Of a stretch of DNA of 64,000 nucleotides, positions 24,275 to 32,442 are shown in pieces; position 1 is the stretch's first letter; each line of letters opens with the position of its first letter. Under the pieces are notes generated by a model that saw only the letters and a program-made list of their open reading frames with translations, was not told where the DNA came from and did no database searches. A program made the position numbers and the translations under genes. Source of the stretch: Pannonibacter sp. SL95 (GTDB lineage: Bacteria > Pseudomonadota > Alphaproteobacteria > Rhizobiales > Stappiaceae); assembly GCF_026672425.1 (NCBI RefSeq), contig NZ_JAPPRC010000003.1, positions 197,001 to 261,000 on the forward strand, in the 5' to 3' direction.

Positions 24275-27200
24275 GCCGTTCCGCCCCGGCCCGTCTCCCG
24301 CTGCACGGCGCCTATGCCGAGCTGGCGGCGGCGACGAATTTCTCCTTCCTGCAAGGGGCCTCGCCGGCGGCGGATCTGGTGCTGACCAGCCTGCTGCTGG
24401 GCCACACCGGGCTTGGCATTGCCGATCGCAACACGGTGGCCGGCGTGGTCCGGGCCTGGGGCACCTTGCGCGAGCTGCGCGAGGGCGGCGCGCTGCCGCC
24501 GCTCAAGCTGCGCCAGGGCGGCAGTCCGGGCGATTACCGCATCGAGCTGCGGCCCCTCGTTCCCGGCGGTGAGGATGCGGCGCTGCGGGCAGAGGTCCAG
24601 GCCCGCGCGCAGCGCTTCAGGCTCGTGACCGGGGCCCGGCTCTGCTTTGCCGACGGCACGCCGGACATCGTCACCTATCCGCAGCACCGTGCCGGCTGGG
24701 CCCGGCTCTGCCGCCTCCTGACCACCGGCAACCGCCGCGCGGTGAAGGGCTCCTGCCACCTGACGCTCGACGATCTGCTCGAGGATCCCGCCGGCTTGCT
24801 CTTCCTCGTCATGCCCGGCCGCCCGCTCGAGCCGGCGCTGGCGCAGGTCCTGGTAAGCTCGAGGCGGCCGCGCCGGGCGCTGTCTGGCTCGGGGCGGCCA
24901 TGCCGCGCCGGGGCGATGACCGCCATGCGGCTGGCAGCCCTGGGCGCCCTTGCCGACCAGGCCGGCGTGAAGCTTCTGGCCACCAATGACGTGCTTTATG
25001 CCGATCCGCAGCAGCGCCCGCTGCAGGACATCCTCACCTGCATCCGCCTTGGCCGCACGCTGGAAAATGCCGGCCGGCTGCTGGAGGCCAATGCCGAGCG
25101 CCACCTCAAGCACGCGGCCGAGATGGCCCGCCTCTTTGCCGACCACCCGTCCGCCCTCCTCGAAACGCAGCGTCTTCTCGCCCGTGTGGAGTTCGACCTT
25201 GGCCAGCTCAGCTACCAGTATCCCGACGAGCCGGTGCCGGCCGGCTGGCAGGCGCAGTCCTGGCTGGAGGAACTGACCTTCCGCCATGCGGCCGGGCGCT
25301 ACCCGGCGGGCATTCCGCCCAAGGTCGAGCGGCTCCTGCACCAGGAGCTGGCGCTCATCGCCAAGCTCAACTACGCGCCGTATTTCCTCACCATCCATGA
25401 CATCGTCCAGGTGGCGCGCGAGAAGGGCATCCTCTGCCAGGGGCGCGGCTCGGCGGCCAATTCCGCCGTCTGCTATGTGCTGGGCATCACCTCGGTCGAT
25501 CCGGCCGAGCACAATGTCCTCTTCGCCCGCTTCATCTCCGAGGAGCGCAAGGAGCCGCCGGACATCGACGTCGACTTCGAGCACGAGCGGCGCGAGGAGG
25601 TGATCCAGCACATCTATGCCCGCTATGGCCGCGAGCGCGCAGGTCTGGCCGCCACCGTCATCCACTACCGGCCGAAGAGCGCCATCCGCGAGGTCGGCAA
25701 GGTGCTGGGGTTGCCGGAGGACGTGACCACGGCTCTGTCCGGTACCCAGTGGGGCAGCTGGGGCTCCGACATCACACGAAACCAGGTGCGCCAGGCCGGG
25801 CTTGATCCCGACAATCCGCTCATCGCGAGGGCGGTGGATTTTGCCCGCCGCCTCATCGGCTTTCCCCGCCACCTGTCGCAGCATGTCGGCGGCTTCGTGC
25901 TGACGCGTGACCGGCTGGACGAGCTGGTGCCCGTCGGCAACGCCGCCATGGCGGACCGCACCTTCATCGAGTGGGACAAGGACGACATCGACATGCTCGG
26001 CCTGATGAAGGTCGACGTGCTGGCCCTCGGCATGCTCACCTGCATCCGCAAGGCCTTCGAGCTGCTCAAGGATCACGAGCGCCTCGACATGACGCTCGCC
26101 GATGTGCCGCAGGACGACCGGGCCACCTATGACATGCTGTGCAAGGGCGATTCCATCGGCGTCTTCCAGGTGGAGAGCCGGGCGCAGATCAACATGCTGC
26201 CGCGCCTGAAGCCGCGCGTGTTCTACGATCTCGTCATCCAGGTCGCCATCGTCCGGCCCGGGCCGATCCAGGGCAACATGGTACATCCCTACCTGAAGCG
26301 GCGCTCCGGCGAGGAGGCCGTGGTCTTTCCCTCGCCCGCACCCGAACACGGACCGGCGGACGAGCTGCATCAGGTGCTGGGCAAGACCAAGGGTGTGCCG
26401 CTGTTCCAGGAACAGGCGATGCAGCTCGCCATGGTCGCGGCGAAGTTCTCCGATGTGGAGGCCAACCAGCTGCGCCGCGCCATGGCGACGTTCCGCAATG
26501 TCGGCACCATCGGTGAGTTCGAGGGACTGATGGTCGAGCGCATGGTGGCGCGCGGCTATGACCGGGAGTTTGCCGAAAACTGCTTCCGCCAGATCCAGGG
26601 CTTCGGCTCCTACGGCTTTCCCGAAAGCCACGCCGCCTCCTTTGCCAAGCTGGTCTATGTCTCGTCCTGGCTGAAGTGCCATCACCCGGCGATCTTTGCC
26701 TGCGCCCTGCTCAACTCCCAGCCGATGGGCTTCTACGCCCCGGCGCAGATCGTGCGCGACGCGCAGGAGCACGGCGTCGAGGTGCGGGCCGTCGATGTCA
26801 ACGAGAGCTACTGGGACAACACGCTGGAGCGCGGCCGCGACGGCCGGCTCGCCCTGCGTCTCGGCTTCCGCCAGGCGGAGGGCATTCACGAGGCGGAGGC
26901 CCGTCGTCTCGTCGCCGCGCGCCAGAACGGCTTTGCCGTGGTGGAGGACGTGGCGCGGCGGGCCCGGCTCTATGGCCTAGCCAATGCGCGCGCTGGCCGA
27001 TGCCGATGCCTTCGGCTCGATCGGGCTCGACCGGCGCTCGGCCCTGTGGGAGGTCCGCCGCCTGCCGCAGGATGACCCGCTGCCGCTCTTTGCCGCCGTC
27101 GATGCGCGCGAGCTGGGCGCGGAAGCCGATGCCGCCTTGCCGCGCATGGCGCTGGGCGAGCAGGTGGCGACCGACTACCAGACCCTGCGCCTGTCGCTGA

Positions 27201-27715
27201 AGGCGCATCCCATGCTGCTTCTGCGCGAGCGGCTGGCGCGGGAGGGGGTCTGCAGCGCGGCCGAGACCTGCCGCCGGGCCGAAGGGCGCTTCACCCGCAT
27301 GGCCGGGCTCGTGCTGGTGCGCCAGCGCCCGGGCAAGGGCAATGCCATCTTCATCACGCTGGAGGACGAGACCGGCATCGTCAACTGCGTGCTCTGGGCG
27401 CGCCGGTTCGAGGCCCTGCGCGGGGCCGTCATGGGCTCACGGCTGATGCTGGTGGAGGGCCGGGTGCAGCGTTCCGCCGAGGGGGTGATCCATCTCATGC
27501 TGAGCAATGTCATCGACCGCAGCGCCCTGCTCGGCACCCTGTGGACGGCCGAAGCCCCCGGCTCGGAGGTGATCCCGCCGCAGCCGCCGCGGTCGCAGGG
27601 TCCGGGCCGGCCGGTCCGACCCGCTGCCCACCCAACCTCAACGCTCGCCGTCCCGCCCCGCCACGTCCACCCCCGCGATGTCCGCATCCTGCCTAAAAGC
27701 CGGGACTTCCATTAG
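24271..27715 (+). pseudogene. dnaE2: DnaE2 error-prone DNA polymerase III alpha subunit (three frame breaks)
   Basis: C-family translesion polymerase, corrected length about 1147 residues, normal for DnaE2. The PHP domain is N-terminal (YAELAAATNFSFLQGAS); the polymerase core has PDIDVDFEHERR and FIEWDKDDIDMLGLMKVDVLALG with the catalytic aspartates; a C-terminal OB fold is around AGLVLVRQRPGKG. The frame is broken three times. At about 24851-24925 the family sequence (APGAVWLGAAMPRRGDDR) sits in another frame and then returns, a compensating pair. At about 26983-26992, in a GCGCGCGC run, the sequence moves one frame on and continues to 27715. The catalytic residues survive, so activity depends on whether the shifts are real. 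Confidence 0.9.
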
Positions 27716-27741
27716 CGGGGGAGGCGATCCTCGCACTCCGG

Positions 27742-28767
27742 TCATGCTGCCAGAGCATGCAGCCGCGCCGCTGTCTCCGGGATCCGGGCAAGGCTCCGGT
27801 CAAGCCGGACGTTCCATTGCGGGCCGCGGCTGCGCAGGTCTTCCAGTGCCTCGGCCAGATCATCCGGCCGATCCTCCAGCAAGATCGCGATCAGGAACTC
27901 GGCCTGCCGCCGGTCTTTCCGGGACTTGAGGCTGTCCATGCCTTCCCGCCGCCGGTCGGCGACAATCAGCTTGTGCAGGGCAAAGCGTTCCGGCCTGGGG
28001 ATCTGCACCAGCACGCCGGAGCGATACAGCACGGCAGCGGGGATGGGGCTCGCGATCAGGTAGTTCAGGTAATGCAGCGACTGGGCACTGACCCCGAGAG
28101 CTTCCAGCGGACGGATATCCTCCTCGGGACGGAAGGACGGGGTCAAGAACTCCACCAGCGTGTCGTTGCGGGTCTGCCGCCAGCGCCACACCTGGCCCGG
28201 CTCCAGGCTCGGCACCGGATCAAAGGCAAAGCCGGAAAGCACATCCTGCATCGAGGTGGACACCTGATCGTCCTGCGACAGGGACAGGGACAGCCGCTCG
28301 AAACTGGCAATGTCCATATCCTGCGTCATCGCCGTCTGGTCGAACCGGTAGCGGACCCCGAGTTCGCCCTCATAGAGACGGAAGGCGTGGGTGCCGATCA
28401 CCGTGCCGCCAAGGCGGAACACGCCTGCGCCCGCCATCGCCGCCAGAAGGCTGCCCGTCGCGCCGTCCGTCCCGAGAAAGCCCTCCGCGCGCAGCAGCCG
28501 GATCAGCCGCGCCCGTTCCTTCTTGCGCGCGTCCGCCTCTTCCTTCAGCGCGCCATGCCGGGCAATCCGCGCCTGCAGGGCCTCGCTGTCTTCTCCGATG
28601 TAGCTTTTGCGCACGTCGGTGCCGACCCGGTAGGTGTCGTACCAGTAGGCCTTGCCGCCGCGGACGACACGCGTGGGCGTGCCCCGGATCCCGGCTACCG
28701 CCTCATCGAGCAGGGAGCGCAGGAGATCGTGGTAGGCAGCGTGGCTGATCGGAGAATGCCTGAGCAT
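27742..28767 (-). CDS. GSU2403-family nucleotidyltransferase-fold protein
   Basis: A 341-residue protein resembling the GSU2403 family (nucleotidyltransferase fold, NTP_transf_8). Features: an N-terminal helical part with YWYDTYRVGTDVRKSYIG, a KKERARLIRLLRAEGF segment, a nucleotidyltransferase-like core with GGTVIGTHAFRLYEGELGVR and TQDMDIASFE (a DxD-type metal site, residues about 165-170), and a C-terminal part with RFALHKLIVADRR. Such genes occur in defence and toxin-like contexts but their activity is not settled. The ATG at 28767 is preferred to TTG at 28782, which lies inside a palindrome. No ribosome site is seen, so it may be leaderless. Confidence 0.72.
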   Translation of the reverse strand: MLRHSPISHAAYHDLLRSLLDEAVAGIRGTPTRVVRGGKAYWYDTYRVGTDVRKSYIGEDSEALQARIARHGALKEEADARKKERARLIRLLRAEGFLGTDGATGSLLAAMAGAGVFRLGGTVIGTHAFRLYEGELGVRYRFDQTAMTQDMDIASFERLSLSLSQDDQVSTSMQDVLSGFAFDPVPSLEPGQVWRWRQTRNDTLVEFLTPSFRPEEDIRPLEALGVSAQSLHYLNYLIASPIPAAVLYRSGVLVQIPRPERFALHKLIVADRRREGMDSLKSRKDRRQAEFLIAILLEDRPDDLAEALEDLRSRGPQWNVRLDRSLARIPETAARLHALAA

Positions 28768-28776
28768 GGCGCGCGT

Positions 28777-28852
28777 GTTCAACGAATTGGATGTTCGTTG
28801 AACATATCACCATTTCCCATGTTCAACAAAAAATAACTTTCGTTGAACATGG
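28777..28852. repeat. Two palindromes built from GTTCAAC half-sites at the nucleotidyltransferase gene start
   Basis: Palindrome 1: GTTCAACGAA (28777-28786) and TTCGTTGAAC (28794-28803), 7-base spacer. Palindrome 2: CCATGTTCAAC (28817-28827) and GTTGAACATGG (28842-28852), 14-base spacer rich in A. Four GTTCAAC/GTTGAAC half-sites thus lie within 76 bases, starting 10 bases before the start codon. The layout suggests an operator for a dimeric repressor, or a structured DNA site recognised by the gene product. Confidence 0.65.
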
Positions 28853-28859
28853 GCGTTTC

Positions 28860-29252
28860 TCACTCCGCCCTTGCCGCGATGACCTCGACCTCGACGACGA
28901 AGTCCTCGCGCGTGAAGCCGCCGACGATCATCAGCGTCGAGGCGGGCGGGGGCAGGGCGGTGAACTCGTCCCGGGTCTTCATGTAGCCGGCCATGTGGTC
29001 GCGGGCCGTGACATAGGCGTTGATCCGCACGATGTCGGCCAGCGTCATGCCGGCCGCTTCCAGGATGTGCCGTATGTTGCCGAAGCACAGCCGGGTCTGG
29101 GCCTCGACGCCCGCCGGGATCACGTCATCGGCACCGATGCCAAGCTGGCCGGAGCAGAACACCAGCCTGTGTCCGACCGGCACCTCCATGGCATGGCTGT
29201 AGCGGGCAAAGGGCGGGCGGATTGTCGTCGGTGTCACGGCGCGGCTCATCAT
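28860..29252 (-). CDS. RidA/YjgF-family protein
   Basis: A 130-residue trimeric RidA-type protein. Visible features are the N-terminal PFARYSHAMEV strand, FCSGQLGIGADD, QTRLCFGNIRHILEAAGMTLADIVRINAYVTARDHMAGYMK, and the C-terminal PASTLMIVGGFTREDFVVEVEVIAA. The usual RidA active-site Arg in the S/A-R-x3 strand appears to be replaced (PASTLMIV), so classic 2-aminoacrylate deaminase activity is doubtful. Start at 29252 (Met-Met); the longer reading to 29360 is unlikely. It faces away from the sigma-54 operon. Confidence 0.85.
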   Translation of the reverse strand: MMSRAVTPTTIRPPFARYSHAMEVPVGHRLVFCSGQLGIGADDVIPAGVEAQTRLCFGNIRHILEAAGMTLADIVRINAYVTARDHMAGYMKTRDEFTALPPPASTLMIVGGFTREDFVVEVEVIAARAE

Positions 29253-29482
29253 ACGGGCCCAGTTCTGGTTGGTTGCGGTGCGAAGCAATAAATGCCTTGC
29301 GTTGCAGGCGCATGGCAAGAAACCTGACCGAAGGCTAGGGACGGATGCTGCGCTGCGCAAGGCGTGGGCATGCCGAAGTGAGTGGCATATGACTGGAAAT
29401 TATGCACAGTTGACCAAGGGGCCACGGCACTTTTCCGCAGGTCCCGCGACAAGGGTGGCTGCAGCTTGCTGTGAGGCGAATA
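29253..29482. other. Upstream region of sigma-54 operon, no gene seen
   Basis: No supported gene. It separates the RidA start from the sigma-54 promoter and is the expected place for enhancer-binding sites (for example NtrC), but I see no convincing TGCAC-N-GTGCA dyad by eye. Confidence 0.4.
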
Positions 29483-29498
29483 TGGCACGTGCCTTGCA
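29483..29498 (+). promoter_or_regulatory. Sigma-54 (RpoN) promoter
   Basis: TGGCACGTGCCTTGCA matches the -24/-12 consensus TGGCACG-N4-TTGCW at every defined position, with GG at 29484-29485 and GC at 29496-29497, exactly 10 bases between. Transcription should start near 29510, giving a leader of about 80 bases before the binding-protein gene. This implies control by an enhancer-binding activator, most likely nitrogen status. Confidence 0.85.
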
Positions 29499-29592
29499 AA
29501 AGGTGTTCAGCGTGATTGCCTGAACCGCTCCCAGGGCCTGAGGAGGCACAGCGGCAGAGCTTTGACAAAAGCACACGGAGGCGGAAGACAAC

Positions 29593-30606
29593 ATGCGTAT
29601 CATGACTTCTCTTGCAGGCCTGGGCGCCAGCCTGGCTTTCACCGCTGGCCTGACCGCCAGTGCTCTTGCTCTTGACGAAGTGAAATTCGGCACGAACTGG
29701 CTCGCCCAGGCCGAGCACGGCGGCTACTATCAGGCGGTCGCCGACGGCACCTACGAGAAATATGGCCTCAAGGTCGAGATCGTGCAGGGCGGGCCGCAGG
29801 CGGCCAACCGGGCGCTGCTGCTTGCCGGCAAGATCCAGTTCTACATGGCCGGCAACATGCTCCAGCCGCTCAGCGCGCTCGCGGAGGACATTCCGGTCCT
29901 GGAAGTTGCCGCCATCTTCCAGAAGGACCCGCAGGTCCTCATCGCCCATCCGGACACCGGCATCGACAAGTTCGAGGACCTCGCCAAACTGCCGACCATC
30001 TTCATGGGAACGGACGGCTTTGCGTCCTACTTCCAGTGGATGAAATCCGCCTATCCGGGCTTCAAGGATGAGCAGTACAAGCCCTATGCCTTCAATCCGG
30101 GTCCGTTCCTCGCTGACAAGCAGTCGGCGCAGCAGGGCTACATCACGTCCGAGCCCTATGGCATCGAGAAGGAGGGTGGCTTCAAGCCAAAACTCTTCCT
30201 GCTCGCGGATGCCGGCTTCGAGACCTATTCCACGCTGATCGAGGCGCGGAAGGACTATGTGGAAGGCAATAAGGACCTCACCCAGCGCTTTGTCGATGCC
30301 ACCATCGAAGGCTGGTACAATTATCTCTATGGCGACAACAAGGCTGCCAACGACTTGATCAAGAAGGACAATCCGGAGATGACGGATGACCAGATCGCCT
30401 TCTCGATCGCCACGATGAAGTCCTTTGGCCTGGTTGAATCCGGCGAGGCTCTGGACAAGGGCATCGGCTGCATGACCGACGCCAAGCAGCAGGCCTTCTA
30501 TGACGCAATGGTCAAGTCGGGCGTCCTCAAGGAAGGCATCGACGTCAAGCAGATCTACACGACCGAGTTCGTCTGCAAGGGCGTCGGCATGAACCTGAAG
30601 AAGTGA
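29593..30606 (+). CDS. NMT1/THI5-like ABC transporter substrate-binding protein
   Basis: Exported binding protein of 337 residues with a Sec signal (MRIMTSLAGLGASLAFTAGLTASALA-LD). The mature part has the SsuA/NMT1 pattern VKFGTNWLAQAEHGGYYQAVADGTYEKYGLKVEIVQGGPQ, in short motifs GGYYQA and YGLKVEI. It resembles binding proteins for pyrimidine precursors, nucleobases or sulfonates. The start ATG follows ACGGAGG. First gene of the sigma-54-driven set; a strong hairpin follows it, typical for raising the level of the binding protein over the membrane subunits. Confidence 0.9.
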   Translation: MRIMTSLAGLGASLAFTAGLTASALALDEVKFGTNWLAQAEHGGYYQAVADGTYEKYGLKVEIVQGGPQAANRALLLAGKIQFYMAGNMLQPLSALAEDIPVLEVAAIFQKDPQVLIAHPDTGIDKFEDLAKLPTIFMGTDGFASYFQWMKSAYPGFKDEQYKPYAFNPGPFLADKQSAQQGYITSEPYGIEKEGGFKPKLFLLADAGFETYSTLIEARKDYVEGNKDLTQRFVDATIEGWYNYLYGDNKAANDLIKKDNPEMTDDQIAFSIATMKSFGLVESGEALDKGIGCMTDAKQQAFYDAMVKSGVLKEGIDVKQIYTTEFVCKGVGMNLKK

Positions 30607-30615
30607 GATGATGTG

Positions 30616-30646
30616 AGCTCCGGCGGGGATTCGATCCGCCGGAGCT
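30616..30646 (+). other. Intercistronic hairpin after binding-protein gene
   Basis: AGCTCCGGCGG (30616-30626) pairs perfectly with CCGCCGGAGCT (30636-30646) around a 9-base loop, ten bases after the binding-protein stop. With no T-tail and a downstream gene in the same system, it more likely stabilises the 5' mRNA or gives partial termination than full termination. Confidence 0.65.
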
Positions 30647-30691
30647 GCCTTTGCCTCCCTCGCTTTTGGTCAACCGGAGCCCGAGCGTCTC

Positions 30692-31528
30692 ATGTCCGCA
30701 GTTCCTGAAGCCTCCCGCCCGGCTGCCGCCGGGCCGGTGATGGCGTCATCCCGTCCGCTTGTCCGTCTAAGCGGTGTCTCGAAAACATTCTCCAACGGCA
30801 CCATCGCCCTCAAGGACATGACCCTTGATGTGGGGCAGGGCGAATTCATCAGTCTTCTCGGCCCCTCCGGCTGCGGCAAGTCCACAGCCCTGCGCATCAT
30901 TGCCGGGCTGGGCGAGACCTCTTCCGGCAGCCTCGACTGGCCAACCTCCGAGCACAATGCGGTCGGTCAGCCGGAGCCTGAAATCAGCTTTGTCTTCCAG
31001 GAGCCGACGCTGATGCCCTGGGCCACCGTGTTCGAGAATGTCTGGCTGCCGCTGCGCCTCAAGGGCGCGTCGCGCAAGGCCGCAGACGAACCGGTGATGG
31101 AGGCGTTGTCGATGGTCGGTCTGGATCAGTTTCGCGATGCCTATCCGCGCGAGCTGTCAGGCGGCATGAAGATGCGGGTCTCCATCGCACGCGCTCTGGT
31201 CACCCGGCCGAAGCTGCTCCTGATGGACGAGCCCTTTGCCGCCCTCGACGAGATCACCCGCTTCAAGCTCAACAATGATCTTCTTCGCCTGTGGGAACGC
31301 TTTGGCTGGACCGTGCTCTTCGTGACGCACTCTGTCTACGAAAGCGTCTATCTCTCCAGCCGGATCGTCGTCATGGCGGCGCGTCCCGGGCGTGTGGTCA
31401 GTGACCTGCGCATCGATGCGCCTTACCCGCGGGACGAGGATTTCCGCACCTCTCCCGTTTACAATGACTATTGCCGTCAGGCATCGGCCGCGCTGCACGC
31501 CGCCATGGATGCGAGGGACCATCTATGA
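30692..31528 (+). CDS. ABC transporter ATP-binding protein (SsuB/TauB type)
   Basis: A 278-residue ATPase with all nucleotide-binding motifs: Walker A GPSGCGKST, Q-loop FQEPTLMPW, signature ELSGGMKMRVSIARAL, Walker B LLLMDEPFAALD and H-loop VTHSVYE. The EPTLMPW Q-loop is typical of the nitrate/sulfonate/taurine/NMT1 group. An extra approximately 20-residue N-terminus precedes the domain. Its stop overlaps the permease start by ATGA. Confidence 0.93.
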   Translation: MSAVPEASRPAAAGPVMASSRPLVRLSGVSKTFSNGTIALKDMTLDVGQGEFISLLGPSGCGKSTALRIIAGLGETSSGSLDWPTSEHNAVGQPEPEISFVFQEPTLMPWATVFENVWLPLRLKGASRKAADEPVMEALSMVGLDQFRDAYPRELSGGMKMRVSIARALVTRPKLLLMDEPFAALDEITRFKLNNDLLRLWERFGWTVLFVTHSVYESVYLSSRIVVMAARPGRVVSDLRIDAPYPRDEDFRTSPVYNDYCRQASAALHAAMDARDHL

Positions 31529-32439
31529 CCCTGCTTGATCCTGCAAAGGCCGGGTCCGCTCCCGGCCCAAAGTCTGGCCCAATGTCTGGCCCGAAAACGG
31601 GTGCCGTGCTCGCCTCTGCCGATACCCCGCCCTTGCCCGTCCGCTCCGATGATCTGGCCGAACGGCTGCTGCGTCTTGCCATTCCCGCGTTGATGCTCGG
31701 GCTGCTGGTGGTGGTCTGGGCCTGGTATGTCGCGGCCTATCAGGTGCCGCATTACATCCTGCCAAGCCCGGCACGCGTGGCGCAGTCGCTCGTCAACGAC
31801 TGGCCGATCCTTTCGGCGGCGCTTCTGGTGACGCTGAAGATCACCTTCATGGCGCTGGGTCTTGCCCTCATCGGCGGCGTTGGCCTCGCCATCCTCATGA
31901 CCCAGTCGCGCTGGGTCGAGCTTGCGATCTACCCCTATGCGGTCATCCTGCAGGTGACACCGATCGTGGCCATCGCGCCGCTGATCCTGATCTATGCCCC
32001 GACGACGCAGACGGCCCTGCTCATCTGCGCCTTCATTGTCGCCTTCTTTCCTGTCCTGTCCAACACGACGCAAGGGCTGAAGTCGACGGATCACAACCTG
32101 CTCAACCTGTTCGAGATGTATGGCGCCAGCCGCTGGCAAACCCTGCGCTATCTCAAGCTCCCTGCCGCCTTGCCTTACTTTCTCGCCGGGTTGAAGATCG
32201 CCGGCGGCCTGGCGCTCATTGCCGCCGTGGTGGCCGAGTTTGCCGCCGGTTCTGCCGGTGCCCAGTCGGGCCTCGCCTACCGGCTGCTGGAATCCCAGTT
32301 CCGCCTCAACATTCCCCGCCTGTTTGCGGCCCTGCTGCTCTTGTCCCTGACGGGCGTCGTCATTTTTGCGCTCACCAGCGCGATTTCCCACCTTCTGTTG
32401 CGCCGGTGGCATGAAAGTGCCATCCGCCGGGAGAATTGA
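31525..32439 (+). CDS. ABC transporter permease (SsuC/TauC type)
   Basis: Inner-membrane permease of 304 residues with about six helices after a long, polar, Pro/Gly-rich N-terminal tail (residues 1-45). The EAA loop (NLFEMYGASRWQTLRYLKLPAALPYFLAGLK) is partly visible as YGASRWQTLRYLKLPAALP. It forms the channel with the upstream ATPase. Start ATG at 31525 overlaps the ATPase stop. The next gene starts four bases after its stop. Confidence 0.92.
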   Translation: MTLLDPAKAGSAPGPKSGPMSGPKTGAVLASADTPPLPVRSDDLAERLLRLAIPALMLGLLVVVWAWYVAAYQVPHYILPSPARVAQSLVNDWPILSAALLVTLKITFMALGLALIGGVGLAILMTQSRWVELAIYPYAVILQVTPIVAIAPLILIYAPTTQTALLICAFIVAFFPVLSNTTQGLKSTDHNLLNLFEMYGASRWQTLRYLKLPAALPYFLAGLKIAGGLALIAAVVAEFAAGSAGAQSGLAYRLLESQFRLNIPRLFAALLLLSLTGVVIFALTSAISHLLLRRWHESAIRREN

Positions 32440-32442
32440 GAG

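Noticed and set aside
24220-26889. Minus-strand open frame of 889 codons opposite dnaE2
   Set aside because: It lies fully antisense to the recognisable DnaE2 sequence. Long antisense frames are expected in DNA this rich in G+C with strong third-position bias. Its translation shows no family motif and no ribosome site.
29253-29592. Small open frame about 29269-29523 before the binding-protein gene
   Set aside because: It crosses the sigma-54 promoter, has no ribosome site and no recognisable sequence.
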